A model generated the notes under the pieces. That model made no database searches. It saw only the letters and a program-made list of their open reading frames with translations, and was not told where the DNA came from. Made by a program: the position numbers and the translations under genes. A stretch of 64,000 bases of DNA from Candidatus Woesearchaeota archaeon (lineage in GTDB: Archaea > Nanobdellota > Nanobdellia > Woesearchaeales > JACJVW01), in assembly GCA_020637435.1 (NCBI GenBank), contig JACJVW010000001.1:620001-684000 (forward strand), given 5' to 3'. Numbering within the stretch: position 1 is the first letter of the stretch; every line of letters starts with the position of its first letter. Shown here one piece after another: positions 43,918 to 52,545 of the stretch.

Positions 43918-44769
43918 ATGTTCAAGAATCAACTCAAAACAGTTGTGTTATTATCGCTCCTGACCGCGCTCATGTTGTGGGCAGGGACGATGCTGGGCGG
44001 CCAGGCAGGGCTCGTTATAGGTCTGGTGCTTGCTCTTATCATGAATGTAGGCAGCTATTGGTTCTCAGATAAGATAGTCCTCTCCATGTACCGGGCAAAA
44101 GAGATTACGCACAAACAGGCTCCCGACCTGTTCGACATGGTCAAAGACGTGGCTCATCGGGCTAAACTTCCCATGCCTAAAGTATATATCGTCCCTGGTC
44201 CGACACCTAATGCATTCGCTACCGGTAGGGATCCAAAACATAGCGCAGTGGCCGTGACAGAAGGCATATTGCAGCTTCTTGACAAAGAAGAGCTTAGGGG
44301 TGTGATAGCTCACGAGATGTCTCACATCAAGAACAGGGATGTGCTTATCTCCACCATCGCAGCGACTGTTGCAGGTGTTATTTCCTATGTGGCCTCTATG
44401 GCGCAGTGGGCAGCATTGTTCGGTGGCCTTTCCCGAAACGACGACAACGGCCCGGGAATGTTCGAGCTGCTCGTGCTGATGATACTGACGCCTATCCTTG
44501 CGACGATTATCCAGTTCGCGATATCAAGGAGCAGGGAATTTCAGGCTGACGCTTCCGCAGCGCATATCCTGCGTGATAGCAAAGGTCTCGCAAGCGCTTT
44601 GCAGAAGCTCGAAGCGGGTGTAAAGCATGTGCCTTTGCGCCATGGACCTCAGACCGGGGCTAGTCTGTTCATAGTCAACCCCTTTACAGCGCAGAATTTT
44701 ATACAGCTATTCAGCACGCATCCTTCGACCAAGGCGAGGGTTGAAGCGCTTCAAGCTCTGCCTTACTGA
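43918..44769 (+). CDS. htpX: HtpX-like membrane zinc metalloprotease (M48)
   Basis: A 283-aa membrane protease for quality control of membrane proteins. Two N-terminal helices (about residues 8-25 and 28-48), then the catalytic HEMSH at 132-136 and the third zinc ligand in SREFQADASAA (about residue 205), with two further hydrophobic segments between them. NAFATGRDPKHSAVAVTEG is the family block before the active site. ATG 43918 is chosen over the in-frame GTG 43909 because an AGGGTG box sits 6 nt before it. It ends 2 bp from the convergent small exported protein gene. Confidence 0.94.
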   Translation: MFKNQLKTVVLLSLLTALMLWAGTMLGGQAGLVIGLVLALIMNVGSYWFSDKIVLSMYRAKEITHKQAPDLFDMVKDVAHRAKLPMPKVYIVPGPTPNAFATGRDPKHSAVAVTEGILQLLDKEELRGVIAHEMSHIKNRDVLISTIAATVAGVISYVASMAQWAALFGGLSRNDDNGPGMFELLVLMILTPILATIIQFAISRSREFQADASAAHILRDSKGLASALQKLEAGVKHVPLRHGPQTGASLFIVNPFTAQNFIQLFSTHPSTKARVEALQALPY

Positions 44770-44771
44770 TA

Positions 44772-45134
44772 TCATATTTTTTCTTTTTTATATGTTTCTT
44801 GCAGGTGCATGACCAAATCGCGAGGATTGACTTCTTTCGTTCCATCAGGATTTGAAGCTTTGATAAGGTTGACAATCTCTTCTGATCTCTCGGCTCCAAA
44901 TGCCCTTTCCAGTCCACTAGCGTACAGTGCATAGGTGTCGCAGCGGATATCGTTGATGCTCCCCTTATGTGCTCGGTGGTAGGCTAGTGAAGCTGTATCT
45001 ATCGCTTCGACGAGGGGTGTACTTGTGCATGGTTTGATAGGCTGGTCTCTGAGATATGAATCGATTGCTTGTGAGCCTAAGTAGGTGCTTAAACCCATCC
45101 CTGCGATCACGCTGAGAACTGTATATGGTTTCAT
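44772..45134 (-). CDS. small exported or membrane-anchored protein, unknown function
   Basis: A 120-aa protein that I do not recognise. It has an N-terminal hydrophobic stretch (MKPYTVLSVIAGMGLSTYLG) usable as signal peptide or anchor, followed by a mixed helical domain with two Cys (Cys36 and Cys65). Support for a real gene: TATA-like TTCTTAAAC 25-33 nt upstream, no overlap with neighbours, and an ORF filling the gap between htpX and hef. The promoter lies inside the 3' end of hef. Confidence 0.7.
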   Translation of the reverse strand: MKPYTVLSVIAGMGLSTYLGSQAIDSYLRDQPIKPCTSTPLVEAIDTASLAYHRAHKGSINDIRCDTYALYASGLERAFGAERSEEIVNLIKASNPDGTKEVNPRDLVMHLQETYKKEKI

Positions 45135-45157
45135 GAAGGGCGGGCATATGGGTGAGT

Positions 45158-47374
45158 TTAAGAATTATCCTGGTAATCTGCATCAAGAACCTCTCGAAGA
45201 CGTTGTGCTTTTATAGTGCCCACTTTATCCACACTTTTGAGTTCTTTTTCGCTTGCCTCGACCACCCTGCGGACGCTACCGAACTTCTTAAGCAGATTCT
45301 TCGAGAGGTTTGGCCCTATATCAGGCATACTGCTGACGATGTATTCCTGCTGCTCACGAAGGCTAGCAGGCTTCCTGTCTCCATGGGGATTAAATGCCTT
45401 GCTGTTCTCTTCTTGTTCTCTCTTCGCTATGGTAAACAGCATCTCAGCCGTCTCTCTTGACGTTTTTGTGTAGAGAATCGGTATGCCGTAGCTGACGACG
45501 ATCGTCGATATCATCCCCCGTATGGCGTTAGGGTGCACATTACGCACGCTATAGAGGTCCTGGTCCCCTTCGACGATGACGAGGGGCCTGTAATAATGCT
45601 GTTTAAGCTCCTTGATCTGCTCAAGCAGCCTGCCATCGACGATTGACCCAACAAAGTCCTGCACCGTCTTGTATTCCACTCCTACACGCGAAGAAAGGAC
45701 ATAGTCCCCTACTTGGAGTTGCTGAAGGTCAAGCTTAACCTCCTTATCCAGAAGTTCCTTAAGCACTTTTGAAGCCTTCTCTCTATGGTCCACCTTGATG
45801 ATAAGTTCTGGTATCTGCTCTTGAAGATAGGAAGTCAGGCCTTTATCCTCACTTTTTCCGGTTTTTAGTTTGATATCTTTGCGGATATCTTTGATAGAGT
45901 CATACATGCGGCGTTCTTTGTGTTTTGCTGACCACCTGTAAACCTCGTCCCTTGTCCCCTTAGCTACAAGGACGATGACCTCTCCTTTGTCCTGCCGCCC
46001 CGTCCTGCCCCTTCTTTGGACATGTCTGATGACCGACGGTACTGGCTCATAGAACACCACTTGGTCTACACTCGGGATATCCAGCCCCTCTTCACCTACT
46101 GAAGTCATGATAAGCGCATTGAATCTTCCTTCTGCAAAATCGTTTATCATCGCTATCTGTTGCTTCTGAGAAAGCCCTGTATTGCCTTTTTTCTGCTGTC
46201 CTACGAATATTTCAGGCCGGATGCCTGCAACATGTTCAAGGAGCATTTTGATTCTGCTCGCAGAATCCCTATATTGCGTGAATATGATTGTTTTGGAGTT
46301 AGGGACCTCTTGGTATCTCTGGCGCAATAACTCTTCAAGGCGGCCTAATTTGGGGTGTTCTACGCCCTTCTGGTGCAATACCTCTGTAAGGTGTTGTGCT
46401 GCCTTAAATTCGGGGTCTTGGACCAGATTTTGTACTGCTTTGACCTTGGAAGTGCGCGCAGACGTCCATATCTTGTCAAAATACATGGAAAGTGAGTATA
46501 AGCCCTGGCTTTCCAGCAATTCTTGCCCGTGCGACACCTTCATCGCCTCTGCCACCAATGACAGGCTCTTGAGCACAGTAGGGTCTCGATTCCCTTTGTG
46601 CATCTCGCTGACAAGCTGCCTTTGAGTCTCCAGAAGCTCCATTTTTGACACAAATTGCCCTTTGGCGAAGCCCATCTCCTTGAGAACCAGGATTTTGCTC
46701 TTTAAGCAGGTCTCCAGGTGTTCCTTGATCTTCAAGAACTCCGCGGGGAGCTCAATCATGTCGTATCTGACCTTGATTTCCTGGATATACGGCTTCACAT
46801 CAGGGTCATCATGTGTCCGTACTTCGATATCCTCGATACTAAGGTTATCCACGACCTCTTGGATGGTCTCCTTATCGCTGCCAGGAGAGGCCGTTAGACC
46901 CATGATTTTGGGGAATCTGGCCCTTTTCATGTACTCTTTGGCAACCCAGACATACGAGTAGTCTCCTACTGCACGATGTGCTTCGTCTATGCCTAAAAGT
47001 GACACATCTGCAAGATCGATACGCCTGGAAATGATATCATTTTCAAGTCCTTGGGGTGTAGAAAACACAATTTGTGCCTCTTTCCAGAGCTTTTCCCTTT
47101 TCTCTGGAGCCACATTCCCTGTAAACATGGCCATCTTCTCCTCTGGGATAGCCAATGTCCGCTTGAAAACCTCAAAATACTGGCTGATAAGCGGTCTCGT
47201 AGGCCCTGTGAAAAGGATCTTGCTTTTAGGATGCTGTTTTAGGCGGTAAGCTGCCACCATCAAAAAGATATTGGTCTTGCCAAGACCGGTAGGGAGGACT
47301 ACAAGTGTATTATGCAATGCGCAGGTGGAGAAGATGGATTCCTGATATAATCTGGGGGTGAATCCGGTGATCAT
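45158..47374 (-). CDS. hef: Hef-like helicase/structure-specific endonuclease (XPF/FANCM family)
   Basis: A 738-aa repair protein that acts on stalled forks. N-terminal superfamily-2 helicase: Walker A PTGLGKT (Lys33), DEAH box in LGIDEAHRAVGDY, TASPG, and motif VI QRRGRTGRQ. Residues about 535-660 form the ERCC4 nuclease: VDHREKASKVLKELLD, LQVGDYVLSSRVGVEYKTVQDF, where the usual ERK triad reads EYK. The C-terminal ~50 residues are a tandem helix-hairpin-helix (SSMPDIGPNLSKNLLKKFGS). A TATA box TTTTAAAA is 23-30 nt upstream of the ATG. Normal length for Hef. Confidence 0.95.
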   Translation of the reverse strand: MITGFTPRLYQESIFSTCALHNTLVVLPTGLGKTNIFLMVAAYRLKQHPKSKILFTGPTRPLISQYFEVFKRTLAIPEEKMAMFTGNVAPEKREKLWKEAQIVFSTPQGLENDIISRRIDLADVSLLGIDEAHRAVGDYSYVWVAKEYMKRARFPKIMGLTASPGSDKETIQEVVDNLSIEDIEVRTHDDPDVKPYIQEIKVRYDMIELPAEFLKIKEHLETCLKSKILVLKEMGFAKGQFVSKMELLETQRQLVSEMHKGNRDPTVLKSLSLVAEAMKVSHGQELLESQGLYSLSMYFDKIWTSARTSKVKAVQNLVQDPEFKAAQHLTEVLHQKGVEHPKLGRLEELLRQRYQEVPNSKTIIFTQYRDSASRIKMLLEHVAGIRPEIFVGQQKKGNTGLSQKQQIAMINDFAEGRFNALIMTSVGEEGLDIPSVDQVVFYEPVPSVIRHVQRRGRTGRQDKGEVIVLVAKGTRDEVYRWSAKHKERRMYDSIKDIRKDIKLKTGKSEDKGLTSYLQEQIPELIIKVDHREKASKVLKELLDKEVKLDLQQLQVGDYVLSSRVGVEYKTVQDFVGSIVDGRLLEQIKELKQHYYRPLVIVEGDQDLYSVRNVHPNAIRGMISTIVVSYGIPILYTKTSRETAEMLFTIAKREQEENSKAFNPHGDRKPASLREQQEYIVSSMPDIGPNLSKNLLKKFGSVRRVVEASEKELKSVDKVGTIKAQRLREVLDADYQDNS

Positions 47375-47396
47375 CCCTACTATGAATATTTTTGAG

Positions 47397-47404
47397 TTTT
47401 AAAA
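47397..47404 (-). promoter_or_regulatory. TATA box for hef
   Basis: TTTTAAAA, symmetric, 23-30 nt upstream of the hef ATG at 47374. Confidence 0.5.
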
Positions 47405-47525
47405 CCTTATGCGCACATGTCCTTTGGTGTCCTTCAGGACCCCTTCTCTTCAGGTGGATAAATCTTCCTTTGGAAACATCTTTTTTCTCCAATTTTTCAA
47501 AAACCATTAAAAGTGAGGATAAGGG

Positions 47526-47550
47526 GGTATTCCGCAAGCGGCAATACCCT
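47526..47550 (-). terminator. Strong stem-loop just downstream of kae1
   Basis: GGGTATT-CCG and CGG-C-AATACCC pair over 10 bp with one bulged base and a CAAG loop. It begins about 15 nt past the kae1 stop. It could protect or end the kae1 mRNA. Archaeal termination mostly uses T-runs, and the run here is weak, so the terminator label is tentative. The rest of the 190-bp gap holds only the hef promoter. Confidence 0.4.
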
Positions 47551-47564
47551 TCGTTGGGCACTAG

Positions 47565-48542
47565 TTATCGCCACCCTACTTTGACGTCATCGGTGCGTTC
47601 ATAGGGCAAGATGGAAGAATGAGAAATTTCCGTGCCTCCTTCTGAAGGGAACATAAGCAGGCCTAGCCACGCAATCATTGCAGCGTTATCGACAAGGTAT
47701 TCATTCCCGGGAATATAGCACTTAACCCGGCGTTCTTTGCATAATCCTTTCGCCATCTCCTGGAGGCGAAGATTGCATGCTACTCCCCCTCCCAAGATGA
47801 GCTCTTTTTTATCGCAATGCGCAAGTGCCCTCTCAGTCACTTCAAGAAGCATTGCGAATGCGGTCTCCTGGATACTGTATGCGATGTCTTCTTTGCTTTC
47901 TGTATCCAGTTTCTGTTTAATATTAGTAAGCAGCCCTCCAAAGCTGACATCCATGCCTTTAACCACATAAGGTAAGTCAAGAAGTCTGCTGCTCTTAAGT
48001 GAGAGTTCGTATATCTTGGGTCCTCCTGGGAATCCTAGGCCCATCGCACGTGCGGCACTGTCCAGAAAATTTCCGACCCCTATGTCCAGGGTTTCTCCGA
48101 ATATCCTGTACTTACCGCCGTCATAGGCGATGACCTGGGTGTTAGCGCCGCTCGCATACAAGAGTAGAGGATCATCTGCGTTGAAGAGCATCTGTCCGAT
48201 TTCAAGGTGTGCGATGCAGTGGTTGACGCCTATAAGCGGGATCTTATGCAGGACGCAGAGGCTTCTTGCTGCGATCGCTCCTACTCGAAGCATATGGCCG
48301 ATGCCTGGTCCCTGTGAGAATGATACGAGGTCTATGTCCTGCATCCCTTTCCCAGAAAGGCGTAGCGCCTCTGCGATGACTTCTCCGCAATGGTTGACAT
48401 GGTGCTGAGCCACTTCGCTGGGGTGCATGCCGCCTTCTTCTGTAACAAAACTCTTGCGTACATTGCTAAGCACCTGTTTTTCGCTTGTGACGATACTGCA
48501 TCCAAACGTGTGCGCTGTTGTTTCGATACCAAGGCAGTTCAT
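47565..48542 (-). CDS. kae1: Kae1, tRNA N6-threonylcarbamoyladenosine synthase catalytic subunit
   Basis: A 325-aa KEOPS-complex subunit that transfers threonylcarbamoyl to A37 of ANN-decoding tRNAs. It has the ASKHA fold motifs: LGIETTAHTFGCSIV, FSQGPGIGHMLRVGA, the metal-binding H108 and H112 in VNHCIAHLEIG, ILGGGVACNLRLQEM, and the acidic ligand in YLVDNAAMIAWLG. It is not fused to Bud32, unlike in several euryarchaea. Start is ATG 48542 rather than the TTG at 48551, because the TATA box centre is 28 nt from the ATG. It shares that TATA box with the divergent surface-protein gene. Confidence 0.96.
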   Translation of the reverse strand: MNCLGIETTAHTFGCSIVTSEKQVLSNVRKSFVTEEGGMHPSEVAQHHVNHCGEVIAEALRLSGKGMQDIDLVSFSQGPGIGHMLRVGAIAARSLCVLHKIPLIGVNHCIAHLEIGQMLFNADDPLLLYASGANTQVIAYDGGKYRIFGETLDIGVGNFLDSAARAMGLGFPGGPKIYELSLKSSRLLDLPYVVKGMDVSFGGLLTNIKQKLDTESKEDIAYSIQETAFAMLLEVTERALAHCDKKELILGGGVACNLRLQEMAKGLCKERRVKCYIPGNEYLVDNAAMIAWLGLLMFPSEGGTEISHSSILPYERTDDVKVGWR

Positions 48543-48564
48543 ATACTCCAAGAGTCGGAGTAAC

Positions 48565-48574
48565 TTATTTAAAC
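48565..48574. promoter_or_regulatory. Single symmetric TATA box shared by two divergent genes
   Basis: TTATTTAAAC contains the palindrome TTTAAA (48568-48573). Its centre is about 28 nt from both the kae1 ATG (48542) and the surface-protein ATG (48598). No second TATA-like sequence is present in the 55-bp gap. Confidence 0.55.
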
Positions 48575-48597
48575 ATTCACGTCTAATCCTTGGTAAA

Positions 48598-50193
48598 ATG
48601 AGGTTGTGGGTCCTGCTTGGATTGGCTCTTTTGTGGTGTTCTGTAGCGGTAAGTGCGACTCAGACCAGCTATTGGATGTTCGAAGGCGACGCTTTTCCTT
48701 TTGAGGACACGAAGATAATTCTTATGGATGGAGAATATCAGCAAAGAGTATACGTCAAAGTATACGGAGAACTCTTCTCTTTAGGAAACGACACTTGTGA
48801 AAGGGATGGTCCTTTAGAAGTGTGCCACAAGACATCTGCTCTTGATGGGTATGATACCGTCAATGACAAAGAGCGATACAAATTTCAGATTATTGTTACT
48901 TCTCATCGTGGTGTGCTTGGACTTGCTAAATCCATCACTAAATCAGTGCTCTTCCCTGAAGAAGACGCGGTAGTCACATTCACATTTTCCAATTCAGGAG
49001 ATTATCTTGCGGAGGATATCCTCTACGAAGAAGACTTCTCTCCTTTCAACCTAAAATCGGCCACCGGATGCAAGATCGTCGATAAGACCATCCGTGTATC
49101 TATTCCAAGCCTACCGGAAGACGATGAGAAAGTCTGCATCTTTACCATCAATTCTTTCGTTCCTGCAAAAATCAACTCTGATGAATTTGCTACCTATTTT
49201 GATGGTGTGAAATACATGGAGGCAAGAGCGAGCCACATGCCTATCGAGGTAAAATCCGGCGAGGTTTCCGTAACCATTACTCCTGACGGAAAACGATCTT
49301 CGATCCCTGTCGAGGACACTATCAATGTGCAATTCCTATTGCAGAATCAGCACCTCAATGATTCTGCGAATCTCGCGAACATGCTACTGAACTTTGACTC
49401 TTCGTCTCTTGAGATGATGAATGCTCCGCGGTGGTGGGAAAGGGTTTCTCCTGGCCAATATAGGTTTACGGGAACTTTGCCCAAGGATTCATCCAATATG
49501 AGCTCGATAGATTTCAAGATGTTGCGATCAGGCAGGCACAATGTATCATTCTCCGGCACTTACCGTATTGGAGCTTTCACCAGGCAAAGCTCAACATTCG
49601 CGATTGTCCAGGGGAGCATAGACAAAGCGACCTTACCTACCCAAGATGCGTTTAAGAAAGACCTGGATGGTAATGTGAAACTTTCGGTAGTCCTGGATAA
49701 TCCTTCATCAAAGTACGACTACAGGGATGTGTCCATAAGGGTAGTTGTTCCTGCTTTGGATATAGATTATACAGAGAAGTTTCCTACCTTGCCTCTTAAG
49801 GGTTTTGACGAACTGGTCTATACGGATTTTCCCGACAATATCTCAGATGGGACATATGATGTGTCTGTGTACGCAACTTATCTTAGCCAGTATGGTGAAA
49901 AGCTCTATGCACACAAAAATCTGACATTCAAATATATCAGTGATTCTGGTGCTCCAGTGCTTGCGCCTAACCGTGTGCAGCCGACTCAAGAGGTCGACAT
50001 AGCCTCTTCCAACATCCCTTCTGCGCCGATCCAGACGACTGCTAAAAAAGGCGGGGTCTCAAACGATGCGATACTCGGTGTCGCAGTAGGCACAGTTGTA
50101 TTCGTCATTCTCCTCATTGTCTTGGTGCTGTATCTCCGTATGAGAAAGAAAGAGCGGGAAAGTTTCACCTTCAAAGAGAGGCTTTCAAAATGA
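48598..50193 (+). CDS. exported, C-terminally anchored beta-rich surface protein
   Basis: A 531-aa protein. Signal peptide MRLWVLLGLALLWCSVAVSA, then about 450 residues of alternating beta strands with few Cys (NDTCERDGPLEVCHKT near the start). The later part resembles CARDB/NEW3-type adhesion domains: KLSVVLDNPSSKYDYRDVSI, then ISDGTYDVSVYATYLSQYGE. A membrane helix (about 490-513) and a basic tail (RMRKKERESFTFKERLSK) end the protein, so it is displayed outside the cell. ATG 48598 is supported by the shared TATA box; a longer ORF from 48427 runs through kae1. It overlaps the following QITLF gene by 4 nt. Confidence 0.85.
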   Translation: MRLWVLLGLALLWCSVAVSATQTSYWMFEGDAFPFEDTKIILMDGEYQQRVYVKVYGELFSLGNDTCERDGPLEVCHKTSALDGYDTVNDKERYKFQIIVTSHRGVLGLAKSITKSVLFPEEDAVVTFTFSNSGDYLAEDILYEEDFSPFNLKSATGCKIVDKTIRVSIPSLPEDDEKVCIFTINSFVPAKINSDEFATYFDGVKYMEARASHMPIEVKSGEVSVTITPDGKRSSIPVEDTINVQFLLQNQHLNDSANLANMLLNFDSSSLEMMNAPRWWERVSPGQYRFTGTLPKDSSNMSSIDFKMLRSGRHNVSFSGTYRIGAFTRQSSTFAIVQGSIDKATLPTQDAFKKDLDGNVKLSVVLDNPSSKYDYRDVSIRVVVPALDIDYTEKFPTLPLKGFDELVYTDFPDNISDGTYDVSVYATYLSQYGEKLYAHKNLTFKYISDSGAPVLAPNRVQPTQEVDIASSNIPSAPIQTTAKKGGVSNDAILGVAVGTVVFVILLIVLVLYLRMRKKERESFTFKERLSK

Positions 50194-52412
50194 AAGGACA
50201 GATAACGCTCTTCATGATCCTTGGCGTCGTCATACTCTTCTTTGCGGGAGTCGTCATGTTCCTCACTTCTAACACAAGCGATGTACAATCGCAGCAGAAC
50301 ATCAACCAGATTGGCACCATCTACTATGAGACGAACGCGATAAAGAATTTCGTCGACTCATGCTTAGAAGAGACGACCAAAGAAGCCGTATTCCTTGCAG
50401 GCATGCAGGGGGGCTATCTGTTCCAGCATCAGATAGACAAGGGTTTTCCGTACTTCGGTCCGATAAACGCTCCGTTCTCAGGTATGTACGGTGCAAATGG
50501 TCTGCCGTATTACTATGATGATCCTTCTGGAGGAAAAGTCTTCTTTGTTCCCTATCATGTTCGTCCGATGAATATTCTGGCACCATATCCGGTACCGTAC
50601 AAATACCCTATCAAACCGGGAGGGGTTCCCAATATGTATTATTTTGGTGAGAAGCACTGTCCCAATCCTCCTTTCTGCGCGACAGGGGGCTACTCTAACC
50701 TTCTCCCGCTCTGTGCCGCATTCGGTTCAAACAGGAAAGACTTCTCCGGAGCAAATTTCAGTTGCGATACGTACAGTCCTGGCGTAGACGTCATACAGCT
50801 GTACTTGCAGCACTACATACTCAATTCGACCATCGCATGCCTCAATGATGCTGAGGCGCTCAAAGGTGACAAGTTCAATATCACCTACGCCAATGTCTCC
50901 AATGCATCCGTCTCTGTACTCTTTAGCAGTGAAGCGGTGCATACCATCATGGACATGCCGCTTGAGATTGTGCTTCCGGGCGAGGACCGTGTTGAACGTC
51001 GTATCGAAACCTACTATGTGGAGGTGCCGGTGAGGTTCAAGCCCATCTATGACCTGGCTTATCATCTACTCGACCATGAGACTCGTGACATCTACAACAA
51101 CCTCTATCAGGACATCATGTTGATGCAGGACTGCAAAGAGTATAGAGACAATGAATCCCGTAGGACAGAAGTCATCAATTGCTTTCGTGACGGTATGAAT
51201 ATAACTTTCATCCCTGACGGATGTCAATACACCAACGAATCATACGGCATCCCTCTCTGTGACTCTCCTCCGGGGGTCTATGCCTCTTTCATAGTCATCT
51301 CGGACAATAAGTCGATAGCCATAGACAACCGTCCTTTCCAGTTCATCCTTGCGATAGGCAACAGGCCCCCGGTACAGGAGCGTATCAACCTTTCCATGTA
51401 CGTTCCTGGTGACCCCTATTACAATTACCTCAATACGAGCTACGACATCTTTGGCGGACTCAAGGATACAGTGCCGGCAACTATCTACAACAGGACAATA
51501 ACTCCCATTGTTGATGAGGCTTATGATGTGGTCGTCGACTACGGAGAGAAAGTCTACTTGCTTCCTCGTGGCCTTGATCCCGATGAAGACTATCACGACC
51601 CTCTTTCAGGCTTTGTGATGCTTAACGAATATCACTATCTCTCAGCCTGGCGTACTCTTCCTATCAATGAGTGGGAAAACTCCCCTGAATTCCTCATCGG
51701 CATCCCTCCTTTCAATCTTCCAAGGAAGGATGCTGCTGTAATGACCGACCACACAGATGTTGGCGCTCATGTAGTCACGATCGAAGTAAGGGATAAGGCA
51801 GGTAATGTGGCTCTTGAAGATGTCCTTATTCAGGTACGGTGCTATGATGCCCTCAATCATCTCACGGACTACACTCTGCCTCCGCCCATGGTGGACAGTA
51901 ACAACACGAATGACTGCTGCGATGAAGCTGGTGGATACATCTGGAACGGCATCGGCACCTATTGCGCAACATGCCATCGTTGCGATGGCCTTGCGGGCTG
52001 TGTCCCTAATGACGCAATGGGCAACGCAAGCAATGACTGCGGCAACTGCTCTGGCTGTTCTGGTGGTGCCTGTGTTGCTGATGATGCACGGGTCGGCGGG
52101 TGCGTAGGGGGTGGACTAAACTGTTGTGATGGAAATTGTATCAATGCGACCGTACTCCCTCTTCTCTCTTCAGACTTTATCGATTTGAGGTTTTACAATG
52201 GTGTCGGTCTGTTTTCTTATCTTACTTATTATGATTGTTGGGGTCCACCGGCTTGTTTCCACGCTGCAGATGATAAAGTGATCCCTCTCTATCCTGGGTT
52301 GCACGGCAATTTCACCAATACTACTCTCCCTGCTGGAGCTGCTTGTCTGACAAAACTCGGCGCACCCTACCCTAACCCGGGGGTCTGCGATGGTTACGGT
52401 TCATGCATTTGA
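50190..52412 (+). CDS. large exported protein with QITLF N-terminal membrane segment and Cys cluster
   Basis: A 740-aa protein. MKGQITLFMILGVVILFFAG is a K-G|Q-I-T-L junction plus a membrane helix (residues 4-25). Cys58 and QGG at 73-75 give the C-x14-QGG motif of the other two QITLF proteins in this window. Mid-protein it has repeated Tyr/Pro-rich segments. Residues about 550-680 hold a dense Cys cluster (NDCCDEAGG, CATCHRCDGLAGC, CGNCSGCSGGAC, CCDGNC). It overlaps the anchored surface protein by 4 nt and is followed 130 bp later by the giant ORF. Probably a cell-surface structural protein; no enzyme motif. Confidence 0.85.
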   Translation: MKGQITLFMILGVVILFFAGVVMFLTSNTSDVQSQQNINQIGTIYYETNAIKNFVDSCLEETTKEAVFLAGMQGGYLFQHQIDKGFPYFGPINAPFSGMYGANGLPYYYDDPSGGKVFFVPYHVRPMNILAPYPVPYKYPIKPGGVPNMYYFGEKHCPNPPFCATGGYSNLLPLCAAFGSNRKDFSGANFSCDTYSPGVDVIQLYLQHYILNSTIACLNDAEALKGDKFNITYANVSNASVSVLFSSEAVHTIMDMPLEIVLPGEDRVERRIETYYVEVPVRFKPIYDLAYHLLDHETRDIYNNLYQDIMLMQDCKEYRDNESRRTEVINCFRDGMNITFIPDGCQYTNESYGIPLCDSPPGVYASFIVISDNKSIAIDNRPFQFILAIGNRPPVQERINLSMYVPGDPYYNYLNTSYDIFGGLKDTVPATIYNRTITPIVDEAYDVVVDYGEKVYLLPRGLDPDEDYHDPLSGFVMLNEYHYLSAWRTLPINEWENSPEFLIGIPPFNLPRKDAAVMTDHTDVGAHVVTIEVRDKAGNVALEDVLIQVRCYDALNHLTDYTLPPPMVDSNNTNDCCDEAGGYIWNGIGTYCATCHRCDGLAGCVPNDAMGNASNDCGNCSGCSGGACVADDARVGGCVGGGLNCCDGNCINATVLPLLSSDFIDLRFYNGVGLFSYLTYYDCWGPPACFHAADDKVIPLYPGLHGNFTNTTLPAGAACLTKLGAPYPNPGVCDGYGSCI

Positions 52413-52468
52413 TTTCAAAGCAAACTAAGTTTTTTCCATGCAAATACTTCTTCAGGAGGAGTAGAAAC

Positions 52469-52480
52469 ATTTTTAAAAGG
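52469..52480 (+). promoter_or_regulatory. TATA box for the giant surface-protein gene
   Basis: ATTTTTAAAAGG, about 66-77 nt before the GTG start at 52546, so transcription should begin near 52500 and leave a leader of about 45 nt. Confidence 0.5.
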
Positions 52481-52514
52481 CAAATCTCGTAAATCCTCTT
52501 ATTTGTGCACACAA

Positions 52515-52535
52515 CAAGCTAGGATTTCTAGCTTG
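52515..52535 (+). promoter_or_regulatory. 8-bp perfect hairpin in the leader of the giant gene
   Basis: CAAGCTAG and CTAGCTTG pair perfectly around a 5-nt loop (GATTT), ending 10 nt before the GTG start. A structured leader stands out here, where most transcripts look leaderless. It could control translation, or be a late terminator for the upstream operon. Confidence 0.5.
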
Positions 52536-52545
52536 ACGACTATTG

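Noticed and set aside
47310..47561. 83-codon minus-strand ORF between kae1 and hef
   Set aside because: Its second half lies within hef in another frame and it would include the hef promoter; no recognisable domain, although the first 45 residues look basic and globular.
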